Positions 44,527 through 54,130 are shown, counted from the first letter of the stretch. The stretch: DNA of 64,000 bases from Persicobacter sp. CCB-QB2 (GCF_001274635.1 NZ_LBGV01000001.1:3224001-3288000); one strand, 5' to 3'. Notes: a model not told the origin generated them from the letters alone. Numbers and translations are program-made.

Positions 44527-45066
44527 ATAAGGTAATTGAATAATGCTATGAATGACTAAGCAATTTAATCAATAGGTAGAAATAGCATACCTATTTTTAT
44601 CATTTTGGCCCAAATTTACACGCTTGATTAATGAGAATACCACTTTTGCCACATATCAAGAGTAGGTAGAAAATTCGCTATTTTATGCTTGACCAGTGAA
44701 TCAAAAGAAAAAAGCTGGGATTTCTATTGACTATGAGTATTGATTTGTAAACGTAAGCCTTAATATTATAGCACCCTAAAGGTCATTTTTCCTTAACCGT
44801 TTAACTAAGCAAATAATGACTAATCCCTCCTTACCCTTACCCTCCTGGATAAATCCTCCACTATAATTCCGTCTCCGAAAAATATTATTTTTTTGCTTTC
44901 AACTGATAATTTGAACCTGGGGTTGTAACCACCAACGAAAATGATAGCACCTTCTAATTGAAAAGGGTACCATCCCGTTACCTTGTCGCATTGAACTTAT
45001 TGTTTCTGATCTTTTTTCAAAAGGATTTCGGATCACTATGAGCTTTTAATACTTAAGTTTTATTTG

Positions 45067-45212
45067 AATCAAATTATACATGCTTAAATATTCGTTTGGC
45101 TGAAAGAAGGGCAAGGGAAGGAACCGTTCTCCTTTTCGTGTTTATCAAAGAAGCAGATACATATGGAGAAAGCAAGCTAACCTCAATTAGGGTATTTAAA
45201 AATCAGGGGTAA
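45067..45212 (-). mobile_element. Degenerate MITE-like repeat, minus orientation
   Basis: Recognisable by ATTATACATGCTTAAATATTCGTTTGGCTG, AAGAAGCAGATACATATGGAGAAAGCAAGCTAACCTCAATTAGGGTATTTAAAAATCAG in outline (compared with GAAGCAGATGAATGAGGAG and the following blocks of the 51034 copy). The last part and far terminus are missing. Confidence 0.55.
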
Positions 45213-45220
45213 TGCTTTAA

Positions 45221-45581
45221 CTATATTAAAATTAAACCCTTAGGGTAGGCACATTGAATCTTGAAATCGGTAATTGGGATTAATCCTGATAAACAAATCG
45301 TCAGGCTATGATCAATATAGGCTAATCCATCGCTGGTTCCTCCAGAAAACCTCAAGGTATTATTTTGATCAATAACGGACTAGGAATGAAGAGCAGGGTA
45401 ATAATCCCTCAATATTATTTTCTTTGATCACAGTACCGGTGGATGCTCCTCCAATGATCATTAACTGACTTTCCATTTTTTTAGGCAAGGCTGAAATTGG
45501 GGAGGAATAATTTGAGTTGATTTTAATCTCAAAGCTAAAGTCCTCTTCTAAAAAATTACCAACAAGGAAAAAGTTCCGCAC
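45221..45581 (-). pseudogene. Remnant of a minus-strand gene, frameshifted
   Basis: One frame (45581 to 45369) gives 70 codons ending GLLPCSSFLVRY. Another frame overlaps its end and continues protein-like to a TAG at 45221: IDQNNTLRFSGGTSDGL, then AYIDHSLTICLSGLIP, then a hydrophobic tail. Both pieces contain a GG(A/T)S-x-G motif, as if from repeats of one protein. The pattern suggests a gene fragment with a frameshift and no proper start. A chance arrangement cannot be excluded. Confidence 0.4.
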
Positions 45582-45668
45582 TCAAATCCATGACCATTTA
45601 AAACAGCAACCAAAATGCTACTACTGAAAAAAGCCGATAACAGTAGAATCAAATTTTCTTGTTTACAA

Positions 45669-45705
45669 AAAAAGCGACTGTTCCACGTGAAACAGTCGCT
45701 TTTTC
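45669..45705 (-). terminator. uvrA terminator with parS-like core
   Basis: A near-perfect palindrome: AAAAAGCGACTGTT then CCACGTG then AAACAGTCGCTTTTT. On either strand it gives a stem with T5, and it lies 26 bp past the uvrA stop. Its centre is TGTTCCACGTGAAACA, one base from the ParB site TGTTTCACGTGAAACA. Confidence 0.8.
45679..45694. other. parS-like site 1
   Basis: TGTTCCACGTGAAACA differs from the canonical chromosomal ParB-binding 16-mer by one base. It is embedded in the uvrA terminator hairpin. Confidence 0.75.
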
Positions 45706-45730
45706 CATCATAATTTATGTTAAATAGACT

Positions 45731-48571
45731 TTAGCTATTCAATTTTTCTTTAAGGTATGGCGCAGTATAGCCAACATCAATTTTAACCATTTCTTCGGGC
45801 GTACCGGCAAATAAAACCTGCCCTCCGTTTTGTCCGCCTTCCGGTCCGAGGTCAATGATCCAGTCAGCACATTTAATCACCTCCATATTATGCTCAATGA
45901 TAATGGCCGAATTTCCCTGATCCACCAAGGCATTGATGGCTTTCATCAATCGGTCAATATCATGAAAATGTAAACCAGTGGTAGGTTCATCAAAAATGAA
46001 AAGTGTGTGTTCTCCCGCTTTTGATTTCCCATGCCCCAGGAAGTAGGCAAGTTTCACCCGTTGCGCTTCTCCTCCGGAAAGGGAAGAAGAAGATTGCCCC
46101 AGCCCGATATAACCGAGTCCTACATCATAGAGTGGTTTCAATTTATTGATGATGGATTTCTGATCAGCAAAGAACTCCATCGCATCCGCCACCGTCATGT
46201 CCAGAATATCAGCAATATTCTTTCCATTATATTCCACCTCGAGGATCTCCTGTTTGAACCTTTTTCCTTTACAGCTCTCACAGGTCAGGTGCAAATCGGC
46301 CATGAACTGCATTTCGATCTTCTGCGTCCCCTCTCCCTGGCAAGTTTCACAGCGACCGCCATCCACATTAAAGGAGAAGTGAGCAGGTTTATATCCTCTT
46401 TGTTTGGCCAATGACTGACCAGACATCAAAGTTCGGATCACATCATATGCCTTTACATAGGTCACCGGATTAGAGCGAGAAGACTTTCCAATGGGATTCT
46501 GATCGACAAACTCCATACGGGTGACCTTCTCAATATCACCTGTAATCGACTTCATTTTACCTGTTTCCTCATTTACCGTACCCAGCCTTTTTCCCAAAGC
46601 AGGGTAGAGAATCTTCTTGATCAAGGTAGATTTACCGGATCCGGAAACGCCAGTCACCGTTGTCAAAACACCAAGCGGAAATTCCACATCAATATTTTGC
46701 AAGTTGTTTTCTGAGGCGCCATTAATCTTAATCGTCTTACTGAAAGGTCTACGGTTCTCTGGAACTGGTACTTCAATCTTTCCGGAAAGGTAATGGGCCG
46801 TATGGGTATCCACGCCATGCATTTCATCCAGGGTTCCCTGAAACATCAATTCACCACCATGAGATCCGGCGTTGGGGCCAATATCAATAATCTGATCAGA
46901 AGCACGCATCACTTCTTCCTCATGCTCCACCACAATGACGGTATTGCCCAAATCCCGAAGTGATTCCAGCACGCCGATCAGCCTTTGGGTATCTCTGGGA
47001 TGAAGTCCAATAGAGGGTTCATCCAAAATATACATAGAGCCCACCAAAGCACTCCCCAACGAAGTCGCTAATTTAATCCTTTGATATTCTCCACCGGAGA
47101 GGGTAGAGGTAAGGCGGTTGAGTGTCAGATAGCCCAGTCCCACCCGGTCCAGATATTCCAGTCGGTTGGTTACTTCTTTGAGGATTCTTTTCGCTACTCC
47201 TGCCTCAAAATCGGTTAGATTTAATGTATCAAAAAAGCTACGAGCCTCCGCAATTGGCATCAAAACCACATCGGTAATTGACTTTCCATTCACTTTCACA
47301 TAGCTCGCATCTTTGCGTAATCTGGTACCACGACAGTCCGGACAAGTGGTACGCCCCCGGTATCTGGAAAGCATCACCCGGTATTGAATCTTATGGGTTT
47401 TACTCTGCAGGAAGTCAAAAAATTTGTTCAGCCCTTTAAAATGTTTGTTTCCCGTCCATAGCAACTCAACCAATTCCGGCTCCATATCTTCAATCGGGCG
47501 ATGAATAGGGAAGTCAAAATCCATTGCGGTTTCCACCAATTTTTGTTTCCATTTTTTCATGGTCTCCGATTTCCATGGAGCAATCGCATCCTCATATACC
47601 GAAAGCTCCTTATTTGGAATCACCAGATCCGGATCAATCCCGAGAATAGAACCAAACCCTTCGCATCGCTTACAGGCCCCATAGGGATTATTAAAGGTAA
47701 ACAGATTGGCAGAAGGCTCTTCAAACACTATTCCGTCTCGTTCAAATTTATCCGAATAACTTTCAATCCTTCCATCGGTATAAGCCAAAATACAGGTGCC
47801 GCCCCCTTCAAAATAAGCCGTCTGAACAGAGTCTGCCGTTCGGAACTGTAGTTCTTCCGGAATCTCTTCCGGAATTGCCAGTCGATCTATCAATACCCGA
47901 ATCTCAGCGTGATCCTTAATTTTATCATGATCAGGAAGCAGGTCTTCAATAAAGAGGATCTCCTCTTTCCATTGCACACGAGTATACCCTTTAGAGAGCA
48001 AAAGCTGTAATTCCTGCTCCATGGTCCGGTCCTCATGTTCCATCAAAGGAGCTAATACCATCAATCGCGTACCCACCTCATTAGATAGAATCTTATCGAC
48101 CACATCTTCCACCGCATCTTTAGAGACTTCTTCTCCGCTGACAGGAGAGATCGTACGACCAATACGGGCGAATAATAGCTTCAGATAATCGTAAATTTCA
48201 GTAGAAGTTCCCACCGTAGACCGTGGGTTACGGGTGTTCACTTTCTGCTCAATGGCAATGGCCGGTGCAACGCCCCGGATATAATCTACCTCCGGTTTTT
48301 CCATTCTTCCCAAAAACTGACGGGCATAAGAACTCAGACTTTCCACATACATGCGTTGTCCCTCGGCAAAAAGTGTATCAAAGGCCAGAGAAGATTTTCC
48401 GGAACCAGACAGCCCAGTCACGACTACCATCTTATTCCTGGGAATGGCAACACTTAAATTCTTCAGGTTATTCACCCGCGCACCTTTAATAATGATATGT
48501 GACTTGGGATCTAACTGTTCCAGATCCGTGGTCATTTGGCCGTTTGTTTTCTTTGTCAGCTTTTTGCTCAT
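45731..48571 (-). CDS. uvrA: Excinuclease ABC subunit A
   Basis: UvrA detects bulky DNA lesions and loads UvrB. The 946-aa protein has two ABC ATPase units. Unit one has Walker [15 protein letters not shown], a zinc module with CPDCRGTRL, and signature [12 protein letters not shown]. Unit two has [13 protein letters not shown], zinc finger [19 protein letters not shown], and [21 protein letters not shown] box ends six bases before the ATG on the minus strand, so the mRNA may be leaderless. The terminator holds a parS-like site. Confidence 0.97.
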   Translation of the reverse strand: MSKKLTKKTNGQMTTDLEQLDPKSHIIIKGARVNNLKNLSVAIPRNKMVVVTGLSGSGKSSLAFDTLFAEGQRMYVESLSSYARQFLGRMEKPEVDYIRGVAPAIAIEQKVNTRNPRSTVGTSTEIYDYLKLLFARIGRTISPVSGEEVSKDAVEDVVDKILSNEVGTRLMVLAPLMEHEDRTMEQELQLLLSKGYTRVQWKEEILFIEDLLPDHDKIKDHAEIRVLIDRLAIPEEIPEELQFRTADSVQTAYFEGGGTCILAYTDGRIESYSDKFERDGIVFEEPSANLFTFNNPYGACKRCEGFGSILGIDPDLVIPNKELSVYEDAIAPWKSETMKKWKQKLVETAMDFDFPIHRPIEDMEPELVELLWTGNKHFKGLNKFFDFLQSKTHKIQYRVMLSRYRGRTTCPDCRGTRLRKDASYVKVNGKSITDVVLMPIAEARSFFDTLNLTDFEAGVAKRILKEVTNRLEYLDRVGLGYLTLNRLTSTLSGGEYQRIKLATSLGSALVGSMYILDEPSIGLHPRDTQRLIGVLESLRDLGNTVIVVEHEEEVMRASDQIIDIGPNAGSHGGELMFQGTLDEMHGVDTHTAHYLSGKIEVPVPENRRPFSKTIKINGASENNLQNIDVEFPLGVLTTVTGVSGSGKSTLIKKILYPALGKRLGTVNEETGKMKSITGDIEKVTRMEFVDQNPIGKSSRSNPVTYVKAYDVIRTLMSGQSLAKQRGYKPAHFSFNVDGGRCETCQGEGTQKIEMQFMADLHLTCESCKGKRFKQEILEVEYNGKNIADILDMTVADAMEFFADQKSIINKLKPLYDVGLGYIGLGQSSSSLSGGEAQRVKLAYFLGHGKSKAGEHTLFIFDEPTTGLHFHDIDRLMKAINALVDQGNSAIIIEHNMEVIKCADWIIDLGPEGGQNGGQVLFAGTPEEMVKIDVGYTAPYLKEKLNS

Positions 48572-48576
48572 AAGAT

Positions 48577-48584
48577 CAAAGATA
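48577..48584 (-). promoter_or_regulatory. Candidate -7 box for uvrA
   Basis: TATCTTTG on the minus strand (consensus TAnnTTTG) lies 5 bp before the ATG. Transcription would start at or within the start codon. No clear -33 element. Confidence 0.35.
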
Positions 48585-48809
48585 ATATTTTTTTAAGGAG
48601 AATACCGGCATTTCCGTTGGCAGCCTGATAGGAAAAAGGCAGCGCTACAAAAGCAACACTTTTACCAAAATCAGCCTGGCCAGGGGCTTGGCCCTTTCCT
48701 TTGAAGTAACTGATAATCTAGCAAAAATGATCCATATCCAATGATAATTCCCTTCACTTTACCGCTAAAATAATTGTACCTTATAAATAAGTCCTTCCGC
48801 TCATACGCT

Positions 48810-49778
48810 ATGAAATACGCTCGTGTTATTCCTTATTTTGGATATGGTTCTTCTACTCGCGGAAGAGTAATGGGGCATATTATCCGAAAGTATAAAATCA
48901 AAGATCCTAAAAATGGATGGTGGCGAGCCCCCAAAAATATGCAGGACATGATGAAGCGCTTCCGCCTGAAGGGGGTGGGGCGATATACTGTTGCCATCAG
49001 TATTTATGGGAAAAGGTATACGACCATTAGCGAGGAAGATGGTTTTTTTGAATTGGAAATGCAGCTAGATCATCTGCCCGAAGGATGGCACGACTATGAG
49101 GTATATGTTCCGGATCTAAAGCTTTTCGGGCAAGGGGAGCTGTTCATCACCCAAAGCAAAATGGCTGTGATCTCTGATATTGATGACACCTTCCTGATCT
49201 CACATGCACTGAAAAAATGGAAGAAATTACCCCTGTTACTTTTCAAAAATGCCCTTAACCGCAAGCCATTCTTGGGCAGATCTAAATGGTATAATCGATT
49301 GGCGAAAGAAGGAACACAGCCCCTGTTTTACATCAGTAGTAGTGAATGGAATCTCTTTGATTTTCTTCGAAAATTTGTGGAACACCACCAATTCCCAAAA
49401 GGCGTATTCCTCTTGAACAGACTCAAAAGTAGGTGGGGCGATTTAATACAAAAGCAGGGAGAACACCACCAGTTGAAGAAATTTTATATCCTGCAACTCC
49501 TTGCTGATTTTCCGGAAATGAAATTCATGCTGATAGGAGATAGTGGGCAGCAAGACATGCAAATCTATCAGGATATTGCAAGCCATTCCCCTCAAAGAAT
49601 ATCCGCTATTCTAATCCACCAGCTTCCTAAAACCAGCCAGGAAAAGGTGCGTCAATTCTCGGCTCGTATCAATGCACTTGACATAAGCTTCCATCTATTT
49701 CAAAGCTCAAAAGAAGCGGAAAGCTATTTGCAAAATAATCTACCTTCCCTGATCATGAATGATGCAGAATTACCATAA
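48810..49778 (+). CDS. App1-like (DUF2183) phosphatase-domain protein
   Basis: The 322-aa protein from the ATG at 48810 has an N-terminal beta domain, then the DUF2183 catalytic region with DIDDT (residues 125-130, the HAD-type nucleophile motif), YISSSEWNLFDFL and GDSGQQDMQIY. In yeast App1 this family is a phosphatidate phosphatase. The bacterial role is not settled. A TTG 12 codons earlier is in frame but less likely. Confidence 0.82.
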   Translation: MKYARVIPYFGYGSSTRGRVMGHIIRKYKIKDPKNGWWRAPKNMQDMMKRFRLKGVGRYTVAISIYGKRYTTISEEDGFFELEMQLDHLPEGWHDYEVYVPDLKLFGQGELFITQSKMAVISDIDDTFLISHALKKWKKLPLLLFKNALNRKPFLGRSKWYNRLAKEGTQPLFYISSSEWNLFDFLRKFVEHHQFPKGVFLLNRLKSRWGDLIQKQGEHHQLKKFYILQLLADFPEMKFMLIGDSGQQDMQIYQDIASHSPQRISAILIHQLPKTSQEKVRQFSARINALDISFHLFQSSKEAESYLQNNLPSLIMNDAELP

Positions 49779-49789
49779 TTTGATAATAT

Positions 49790-50902
49790 TTGCTCAAACG
49801 AATTATTTTGAAGGGACTCTTATTTTTTTTACTGGTATTCCCGATCTCCCTACTGGCCCAAAAAAAAGACAGGGAAATCGATGAGCGCAACTTTGTTCAA
49901 AGGCTATTGGGTATTAATAATGCGCAAAAATGGTCGCATTATGACACTACCTTTATCAAGGATTATTCCCAGGACTGGACTCTAAGAATCTTTACTGCCA
50001 ACAAGTTTAATCAATTCGCGGTGTTCAATAAAGACCGGGAGGTGGATCAAAGCTTACTTTACGAACCCACCCCCAGCACCAACCTGGGACTAGGTTTTAA
50101 TCATAATTGGTTAGGGGTAAATGCTTCCTTTAACTTTCCATCTTCCTCGAATTCCCATGACCTTCAAACCAGCATGATGGATATGCAGGTAAATGTTTAT
50201 GATGTAAAATTGGTAGGAGAGTTTAGACTACAGCGCTATCAGGGATATCATGTTCAACACCTGGGTTGGGAAGACTGGATAAAACCGACAGAGCGTGCAC
50301 TTGATGTCCAGCTTGCTTACCCCAACTTAACCACCAGCTCCTTTAGTGGTAACCTGGCCTATGTATTTAATTGGAGGAAATTTTCTTACCGCTCCTCCTT
50401 TATCCAAACCCAGCGACAATTGCAAAGTGCAGGATCCTGGCTGGCGGGAGCTACTTATTTTCTTTCCTCTATCTATAACGATGGGGAAGGAATATTGGGG
50501 GAGTCCTCTATACACTTTCCCGAAATGAACTTTCAAAAATCCTTGGCCATAGGAGCTGGACTAATGGGTGGATATGGCTACAACCTGGTCATCCGCCGTA
50601 ATTTCTACACCAGCCTGACGTTCATGCTGGGCCCTTCCTATAACTACACCAATCTGGAGTACCTGACTGAAGAACCCAATGCTAAAGAATTCAGAATGGG
50701 CTTTTGTGGTGTTTCACGTTTTAGTATCGGATATAATAAGGCCAACTGGTTCCTGGGAATCCATTCCGCTCTACAATGGAACGCCATTTTCTATGAAAAA
50801 ACCGGCTTAAATAGTTATAATGGTTCCTTCCGTTTTGTGGTGGGCAAGCGTTTTGACTGGAAGCTAAAAGGACGATTTTTCAAGATAGTCGGCTTGGATT
50901 AA
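49790..50902 (+). CDS. DUF4421-like envelope protein
   Basis: The 370-aa product starts with TTG at 49790 (no in-frame ATG is available; a TAA lies just upstream). It has a signal peptide (MLKRIILKGLLFFLLVFPISLLA|Q). The mature part is beta-rich with repeated aromatic strands, consistent with an outer-membrane barrel; I believe it belongs to DUF4421. It follows the App1-like gene by 11 bp, so they are likely co-transcribed. Confidence 0.6.
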   Translation: MLKRIILKGLLFFLLVFPISLLAQKKDREIDERNFVQRLLGINNAQKWSHYDTTFIKDYSQDWTLRIFTANKFNQFAVFNKDREVDQSLLYEPTPSTNLGLGFNHNWLGVNASFNFPSSSNSHDLQTSMMDMQVNVYDVKLVGEFRLQRYQGYHVQHLGWEDWIKPTERALDVQLAYPNLTTSSFSGNLAYVFNWRKFSYRSSFIQTQRQLQSAGSWLAGATYFLSSIYNDGEGILGESSIHFPEMNFQKSLAIGAGLMGGYGYNLVIRRNFYTSLTFMLGPSYNYTNLEYLTEEPNAKEFRMGFCGVSRFSIGYNKANWFLGIHSALQWNAIFYEKTGLNSYNGSFRFVVGKRFDWKLKGRFFKIVGLD

Positions 50903-50916
50903 GCAGGAAAAATAAA

Positions 50917-50932
50917 CGTTCCACGTGGAACA
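50917..50932. other. parS-like site 2
   Basis: CGTTCCACGTGGAACA contains the perfect palindrome GTTCCACGTGGAAC, the form of parS known from several phyla. It lies 15 bp after the DUF4421-like stop codon. Confidence 0.8.
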
Positions 50933-50997
50933 TCTAAGGATATGAAAAACGCTTCCCCTTGATAAATAATACCGCGGAAAGACCCGATAATGCATGT

Positions 50998-51257
50998 ACA
51001 ATCCGAATAATTCATGCTTAAATCCACGTTTAGTTAACCCGGATTATTCATGCTTCAATCCTCTTTTAGCTGCAAGGCGGGAAAAATGAAGGAATAGTCT
51101 CCTATTTCGAGTTTTTTCCAACGAAGCAGATGAATGAGGAGAAAGCAAGCTTGCCCAAATTTGGGCTATAAAAAAATCAGTAGAAATGAGTCTATTGAGT
51201 TGATAATAAATCAGTTAAGGCGAATTACTTAATTTAGCGGTGAATAATTCGGGTTAA
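50998..51257 (-). mobile_element. MITE-like repeat with doubled end, minus orientation
   Basis: The core at 51034-51257 (224 bp) is flanked by TTAACCCGGATTATTCA and TGAATAATTCGGGTTAA, nearly perfect inverted repeats. A second copy of the end (ATCCGAATAATTCATGCTTAAATCC) precedes it, so the element looks like two ends in tandem. This is the best-kept minus copy. Confidence 0.85.
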
Positions 51258-51267
51258 AAATCATGAG

Positions 51268-51362
51268 GAGGGGATAAACCTTATTTCGATTTTTTTCACG
51301 GTGGTAAATGAAAGGGTAACAAGTAGGATCGAGTCAATTTGAGCTGTGAAATAGCAAAACAA
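51268..51362 (-). mobile_element. Degenerate repeat fragment, minus orientation
   Basis: GGAGGGGATAAACCTTATTTCGATTTTTTTCA, GGTAAATGAAAGGGTAACAAGTAGG and TTTGAGCTGTGAAATAGCAAAA in outline match the middle of the adjacent full copy. It lacks both ends, suggesting an older insertion next to the newer one. Confidence 0.5.
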
Positions 51363-51625
51363 CCCCTACAGCTAATGGAATATGTTTGTTTATCTCCAGG
51401 CCAAACTCATTTTACGATTTACTCTTTATACGGGTACCTCAAATAGGAGAAAAAACAATCAATTTCCCAAACACAACAGAAACAAAGCTATCGCCATGGG
51501 TTATTGAGGCTAGCGGGGAATCTTTATGAACAAGACTTCATATGCCTATCTCCCTTACAAAGTTTCAGGCCATGGTTAACAATCAGGCGAAATCATTTTC
51601 CATAATTCCACGACCCGCAGCATAA

Positions 51626-51641
51626 CGTTCCACGTGGAACA
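51626..51641. other. parS-like site 3
   Basis: CGTTCCACGTGGAACA again, identical to site 2 over all 16 bases and 709 bp away. Confidence 0.8.
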
Positions 51642-51694
51642 CTAGACTATATTTAGCTTACGCCTAATAATCTCACCAGGATGATTTTCGTGAT

Positions 51695-52672
51695 TTATTC
51701 TGGTGTATAAAGCTTCACACTGGCCACCACCTGCCCATGATCTGATTTCCAAACCGGCACCTTGTCCATAGATAAAGTCTGATCGATAAGGTGGTCGGTA
51801 TAAGTTTTCACATACTCTACTGCTCCTAATCGATGAGGGTTCCGCGGATGCAACTCTTGTGAAACCAAAATATGATCCAAGGCGCCATAATAACCATTGT
51901 GGATATAAGTATAATAGACGTCCTGGGTGGACTGTCGTGCTTGTATGTCTTTTACAGGATACAGAAGCACATCCCAGATTTTCTGTTTCACGCGAGTATC
52001 AAAACGTCGATGTGGAGGGGTTCCACTGATGATATCATTGGTCACGGCCAAAGCAGAATCATTCATATCCCCCAGCACCACCACAGGAGAGGAAGCGCTC
52101 CCCCTCAAACGCTCTACCAATATTTCTCTTAAAGCAACCGACTCCACGGCCCGGATCAGTAATGACCTTGCTTTACCTTTCGCCCTTTGTACGGGATCAT
52201 GCGGATCTTCTCCTTCATGGATAATAGGTCTTTTAGATTTGAGATGGGTCACAAATACAGTCATAGGAATAGTATCCACCAGAATCTCTACCCGAAGGAT
52301 GGCCCGGTTAAAATTGTGAAAGGGTACTTCTGTTCCTTCAACGAATAAGGTGGAAGGAAAAGCGCGAATAACTTCTGTATGGGTTATTGGAAACAAAGAA
52401 GCCAATCCTACAGCGGGCTGATCTCCATCCGGATTTGCAGTACGTATTTCTGCTCCCCTTAAGTATTGACTTCGCTCCACCGCCTCCACTAAAGCAGAAT
52501 GATGAAATACTTCTTCAAAGGCGACTATGGAACACCTCATCTTATCCAATTGCTGGGCGATCCAGTCGCACTTCTTATCATAATCCTGTTGACTGTATTT
52601 TCGGTGCCCATGGTACCTTACATTCGGCAACACTAAATTGAATAAGTTAAAATTGCCAATTTTTAGTCTCAT
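51695..52672 (-). CDS. Endonuclease/exonuclease/phosphatase family protein
   Basis: The 325-aa protein has the fold's markers: KIGNFNLFNL at the start, AFEEV with the metal Glu, VTHLKSKR, VVLGDMNDSA and a closing WKSDHGQVVASV. No signal peptide is seen, so it should act in the cytoplasm. The substrate (DNA, RNA or a phosphoester) cannot be told from sequence alone. It is divergent from the pseudouridine synthase gene. Confidence 0.85.
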   Translation of the reverse strand: MRLKIGNFNLFNLVLPNVRYHGHRKYSQQDYDKKCDWIAQQLDKMRCSIVAFEEVFHHSALVEAVERSQYLRGAEIRTANPDGDQPAVGLASLFPITHTEVIRAFPSTLFVEGTEVPFHNFNRAILRVEILVDTIPMTVFVTHLKSKRPIIHEGEDPHDPVQRAKGKARSLLIRAVESVALREILVERLRGSASSPVVVLGDMNDSALAVTNDIISGTPPHRRFDTRVKQKIWDVLLYPVKDIQARQSTQDVYYTYIHNGYYGALDHILVSQELHPRNPHRLGAVEYVKTYTDHLIDQTLSMDKVPVWKSDHGQVVASVKLYTPE

Positions 52673-52748
52673 GTACTTATACCTTAGTTTTTACATTTCT
52701 TTGAAGGAAGAGCTGTAGTATCCCTGTAAAACATAACTCCTTTCTTGG

Positions 52749-52756
52749 TATCTTTG
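52749..52756 (+). promoter_or_regulatory. Candidate -7 box for the pseudouridine synthase gene
   Basis: TATCTTTG lies 4 bp upstream of the ATG at 52761, the same close arrangement as at uvrA, which implies a leaderless or nearly leaderless mRNA. Confidence 0.35.
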
Positions 52757-52760
52757 TGCT

Positions 52761-53546
52761 ATGAAGGATGAGCAATATTATTACTACCTGATCTATAAAC
52801 CATTTAACACCCTTACACAATTCAAAGGAGAGGGTGATACCCTGGCGGATTTGTATGATTTCCCTAAAGACGTATACCCCGTTGGAAGGCTGGATAAGGA
52901 CAGTGAGGGCCTGTTGATTCTGACCAATGACAAAGCGATCAATCATCAATTACTACATCCAAAGTTTAAACATAAGAAGGAGTATTGGGTACAGGTCGAA
53001 GGTGAAATCACGGAGGATGCTTTAAAGCAACTAAGAGCGGGAGTAACGATTAATGTTGAAAAGAAAGACCACTTTACCGCTCCCGCATGGGCGAAGCGCA
53101 TAGCGGAACCTCCTTTAGAAAAGCGTAATCCTCCTATTCGGGAAAGAAAAAATATTCCCACCTCCTGGATAAGTCTCACAATTACAGAAGGCAAAAACCG
53201 ACAGGTGAGAAAGATGGTGGCCTCGGTAGGTTTTCCCTGTCTGCGCCTAGTAAGAGCAGGAATAGAGGAGTTGAAGGTAGAAGGGATGAAGATTGGAGAG
53301 GTTAAGAAAATTGCACAGGATCGTCTGTATGAAAGTGTTTTTGGTGACCGTAAATATCAACCAAAGGCCCGACTTCAGAAGGCCGAAAAAAGATTTTCCA
53401 CCGATGTATTGAAGCCTAAATCAGGCATAAAAAAGCTAGGCAAAAGAAATTTTAAGCGCCCCGAGGGAGAAGAATCCAGGCCTAATAAACCAACTTCAAA
53501 TAACAAACCTAACCGTTTTAAATCGGGAAAATCCAACAAAAGATAA
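52761..53546 (+). CDS. Pseudouridine synthase, RsuA/RluE type, with basic tail
   Basis: It isomerises uridine in rRNA. The 261-aa protein opens with YYYLIYKPFNTLTQF and has the catalytic motif VGRLDKDSEGLLILTND. EGKNRQVRKMVA and LVRAGIEELKV complete the RluE-like core (to about residue 195). No S4 domain precedes it. About 65 extra residues follow, rich in Lys, Arg, Pro and Asn, probably an RNA-binding tail. The MazG-like gene starts 3 bp after the stop. Confidence 0.9.
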   Translation: MKDEQYYYYLIYKPFNTLTQFKGEGDTLADLYDFPKDVYPVGRLDKDSEGLLILTNDKAINHQLLHPKFKHKKEYWVQVEGEITEDALKQLRAGVTINVEKKDHFTAPAWAKRIAEPPLEKRNPPIRERKNIPTSWISLTITEGKNRQVRKMVASVGFPCLRLVRAGIEELKVEGMKIGEVKKIAQDRLYESVFGDRKYQPKARLQKAEKRFSTDVLKPKSGIKKLGKRNFKRPEGEESRPNKPTSNNKPNRFKSGKSNKR

Positions 53547-53549
53547 ACC

Positions 53550-53933
53550 ATGAAGAAACAAATTAATCAAGTTAAGACCTTTCACGAAACCTTTGAAGTA
53601 GGGATAAAAGAGGGGCCACAATTCCCGGATGAAGCCACTCAACAATTAAGAAACCGTTTACTACAGGAAGAGCTGGATGAACTCAAAGAGGCGGTTGCCA
53701 ATAATGATTTGGTCGAAGTAGCCGATGCTTTGGTGGATATTCAATACCTGCTATGTGGAACCATTTTAGAATACGGGATGCAGGATAAGTTTGAGGCACT
53801 ATTCGATGAAGTCCACCGCTCCAACATGAGTAAGCTGGATGAAAACGGAAAGCCGGTAAGAAGAGCTGATGGAAAAGTGATTAAAAGTGAACTATTCAGT
53901 CCTCCGGCACTAAAAGAAATCCTGGAGGACTAA
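53550..53933 (+). CDS. MazG/PRA-PH-like nucleotide pyrophosphohydrolase
   Basis: The 127-aa protein has the all-alpha NTP-PPase core: LLQEELDELKEAVANNDLVEVADALVDIQYLLCGT, with the EExxE and ExxD metal ligands. It ends with MSKLDENGKPVRRADGKVIKS, a conserved tail in this subfamily. It probably hydrolyses non-canonical NTPs. It is co-transcribed with the pseudouridine synthase. Confidence 0.85.
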   Translation: MKKQINQVKTFHETFEVGIKEGPQFPDEATQQLRNRLLQEELDELKEAVANNDLVEVADALVDIQYLLCGTILEYGMQDKFEALFDEVHRSNMSKLDENGKPVRRADGKVIKSELFSPPALKEILED

Positions 53934-53981
53934 TCGCCAATCTATCGCTATTAAGCTTAAAAAATAAACCGACATCATTTC

Positions 53982-54027
53982 AGAGCCTGGGACCATTACA
54001 TTATGGTTTTCCTCAGGCTCTTTTTTT
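53982..54027 (+). terminator. Terminator after the MazG-like gene
   Basis: AGAGCCTG pairs with CAGGCTCT, with inner CCAT/ATGG pairing, followed by T7. Confidence 0.8.
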
Positions 54028-54130
54028 CGGGCACCATCAAAAGCTGTCATCGACTGTCTTGATGATACCTTTCACCTCTGTCAATTTTCACTTCGGATGG
54101 GCTGCATTTTTTCAATAGCATGGAAAAACT

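Larger units (their letters stand above)
44527..45668. other. Gene-poor 1.1-kb region with decayed sequence
   Basis: 44527-45060 is AT-rich and shows no feature I can support beyond the promoter of the Omp85-like gene. 45067-45212 is a degenerate repeat copy. 45221-45581 shows coding remnants on the minus strand. The uvrA terminator with a parS-like core closes it. Confidence 0.5.
50903..51694. other. Intergenic cluster: two repeat copies and two parS-like sites
   Basis: Holds parS-like site 2 (50917-50932), a full repeat copy (51034-51257) with doubled end, a degenerate second copy (51268-51362), about 260 bp of AT-rich DNA and parS-like site 3 (51626-51641). No ORF was found. Confidence 0.7.

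Noticed and set aside
44527..45060. Possible hidden gene in the AT-rich gap before uvrA
   Set aside because: No frame gives more than short, biased peptides; stops are frequent in all frames.
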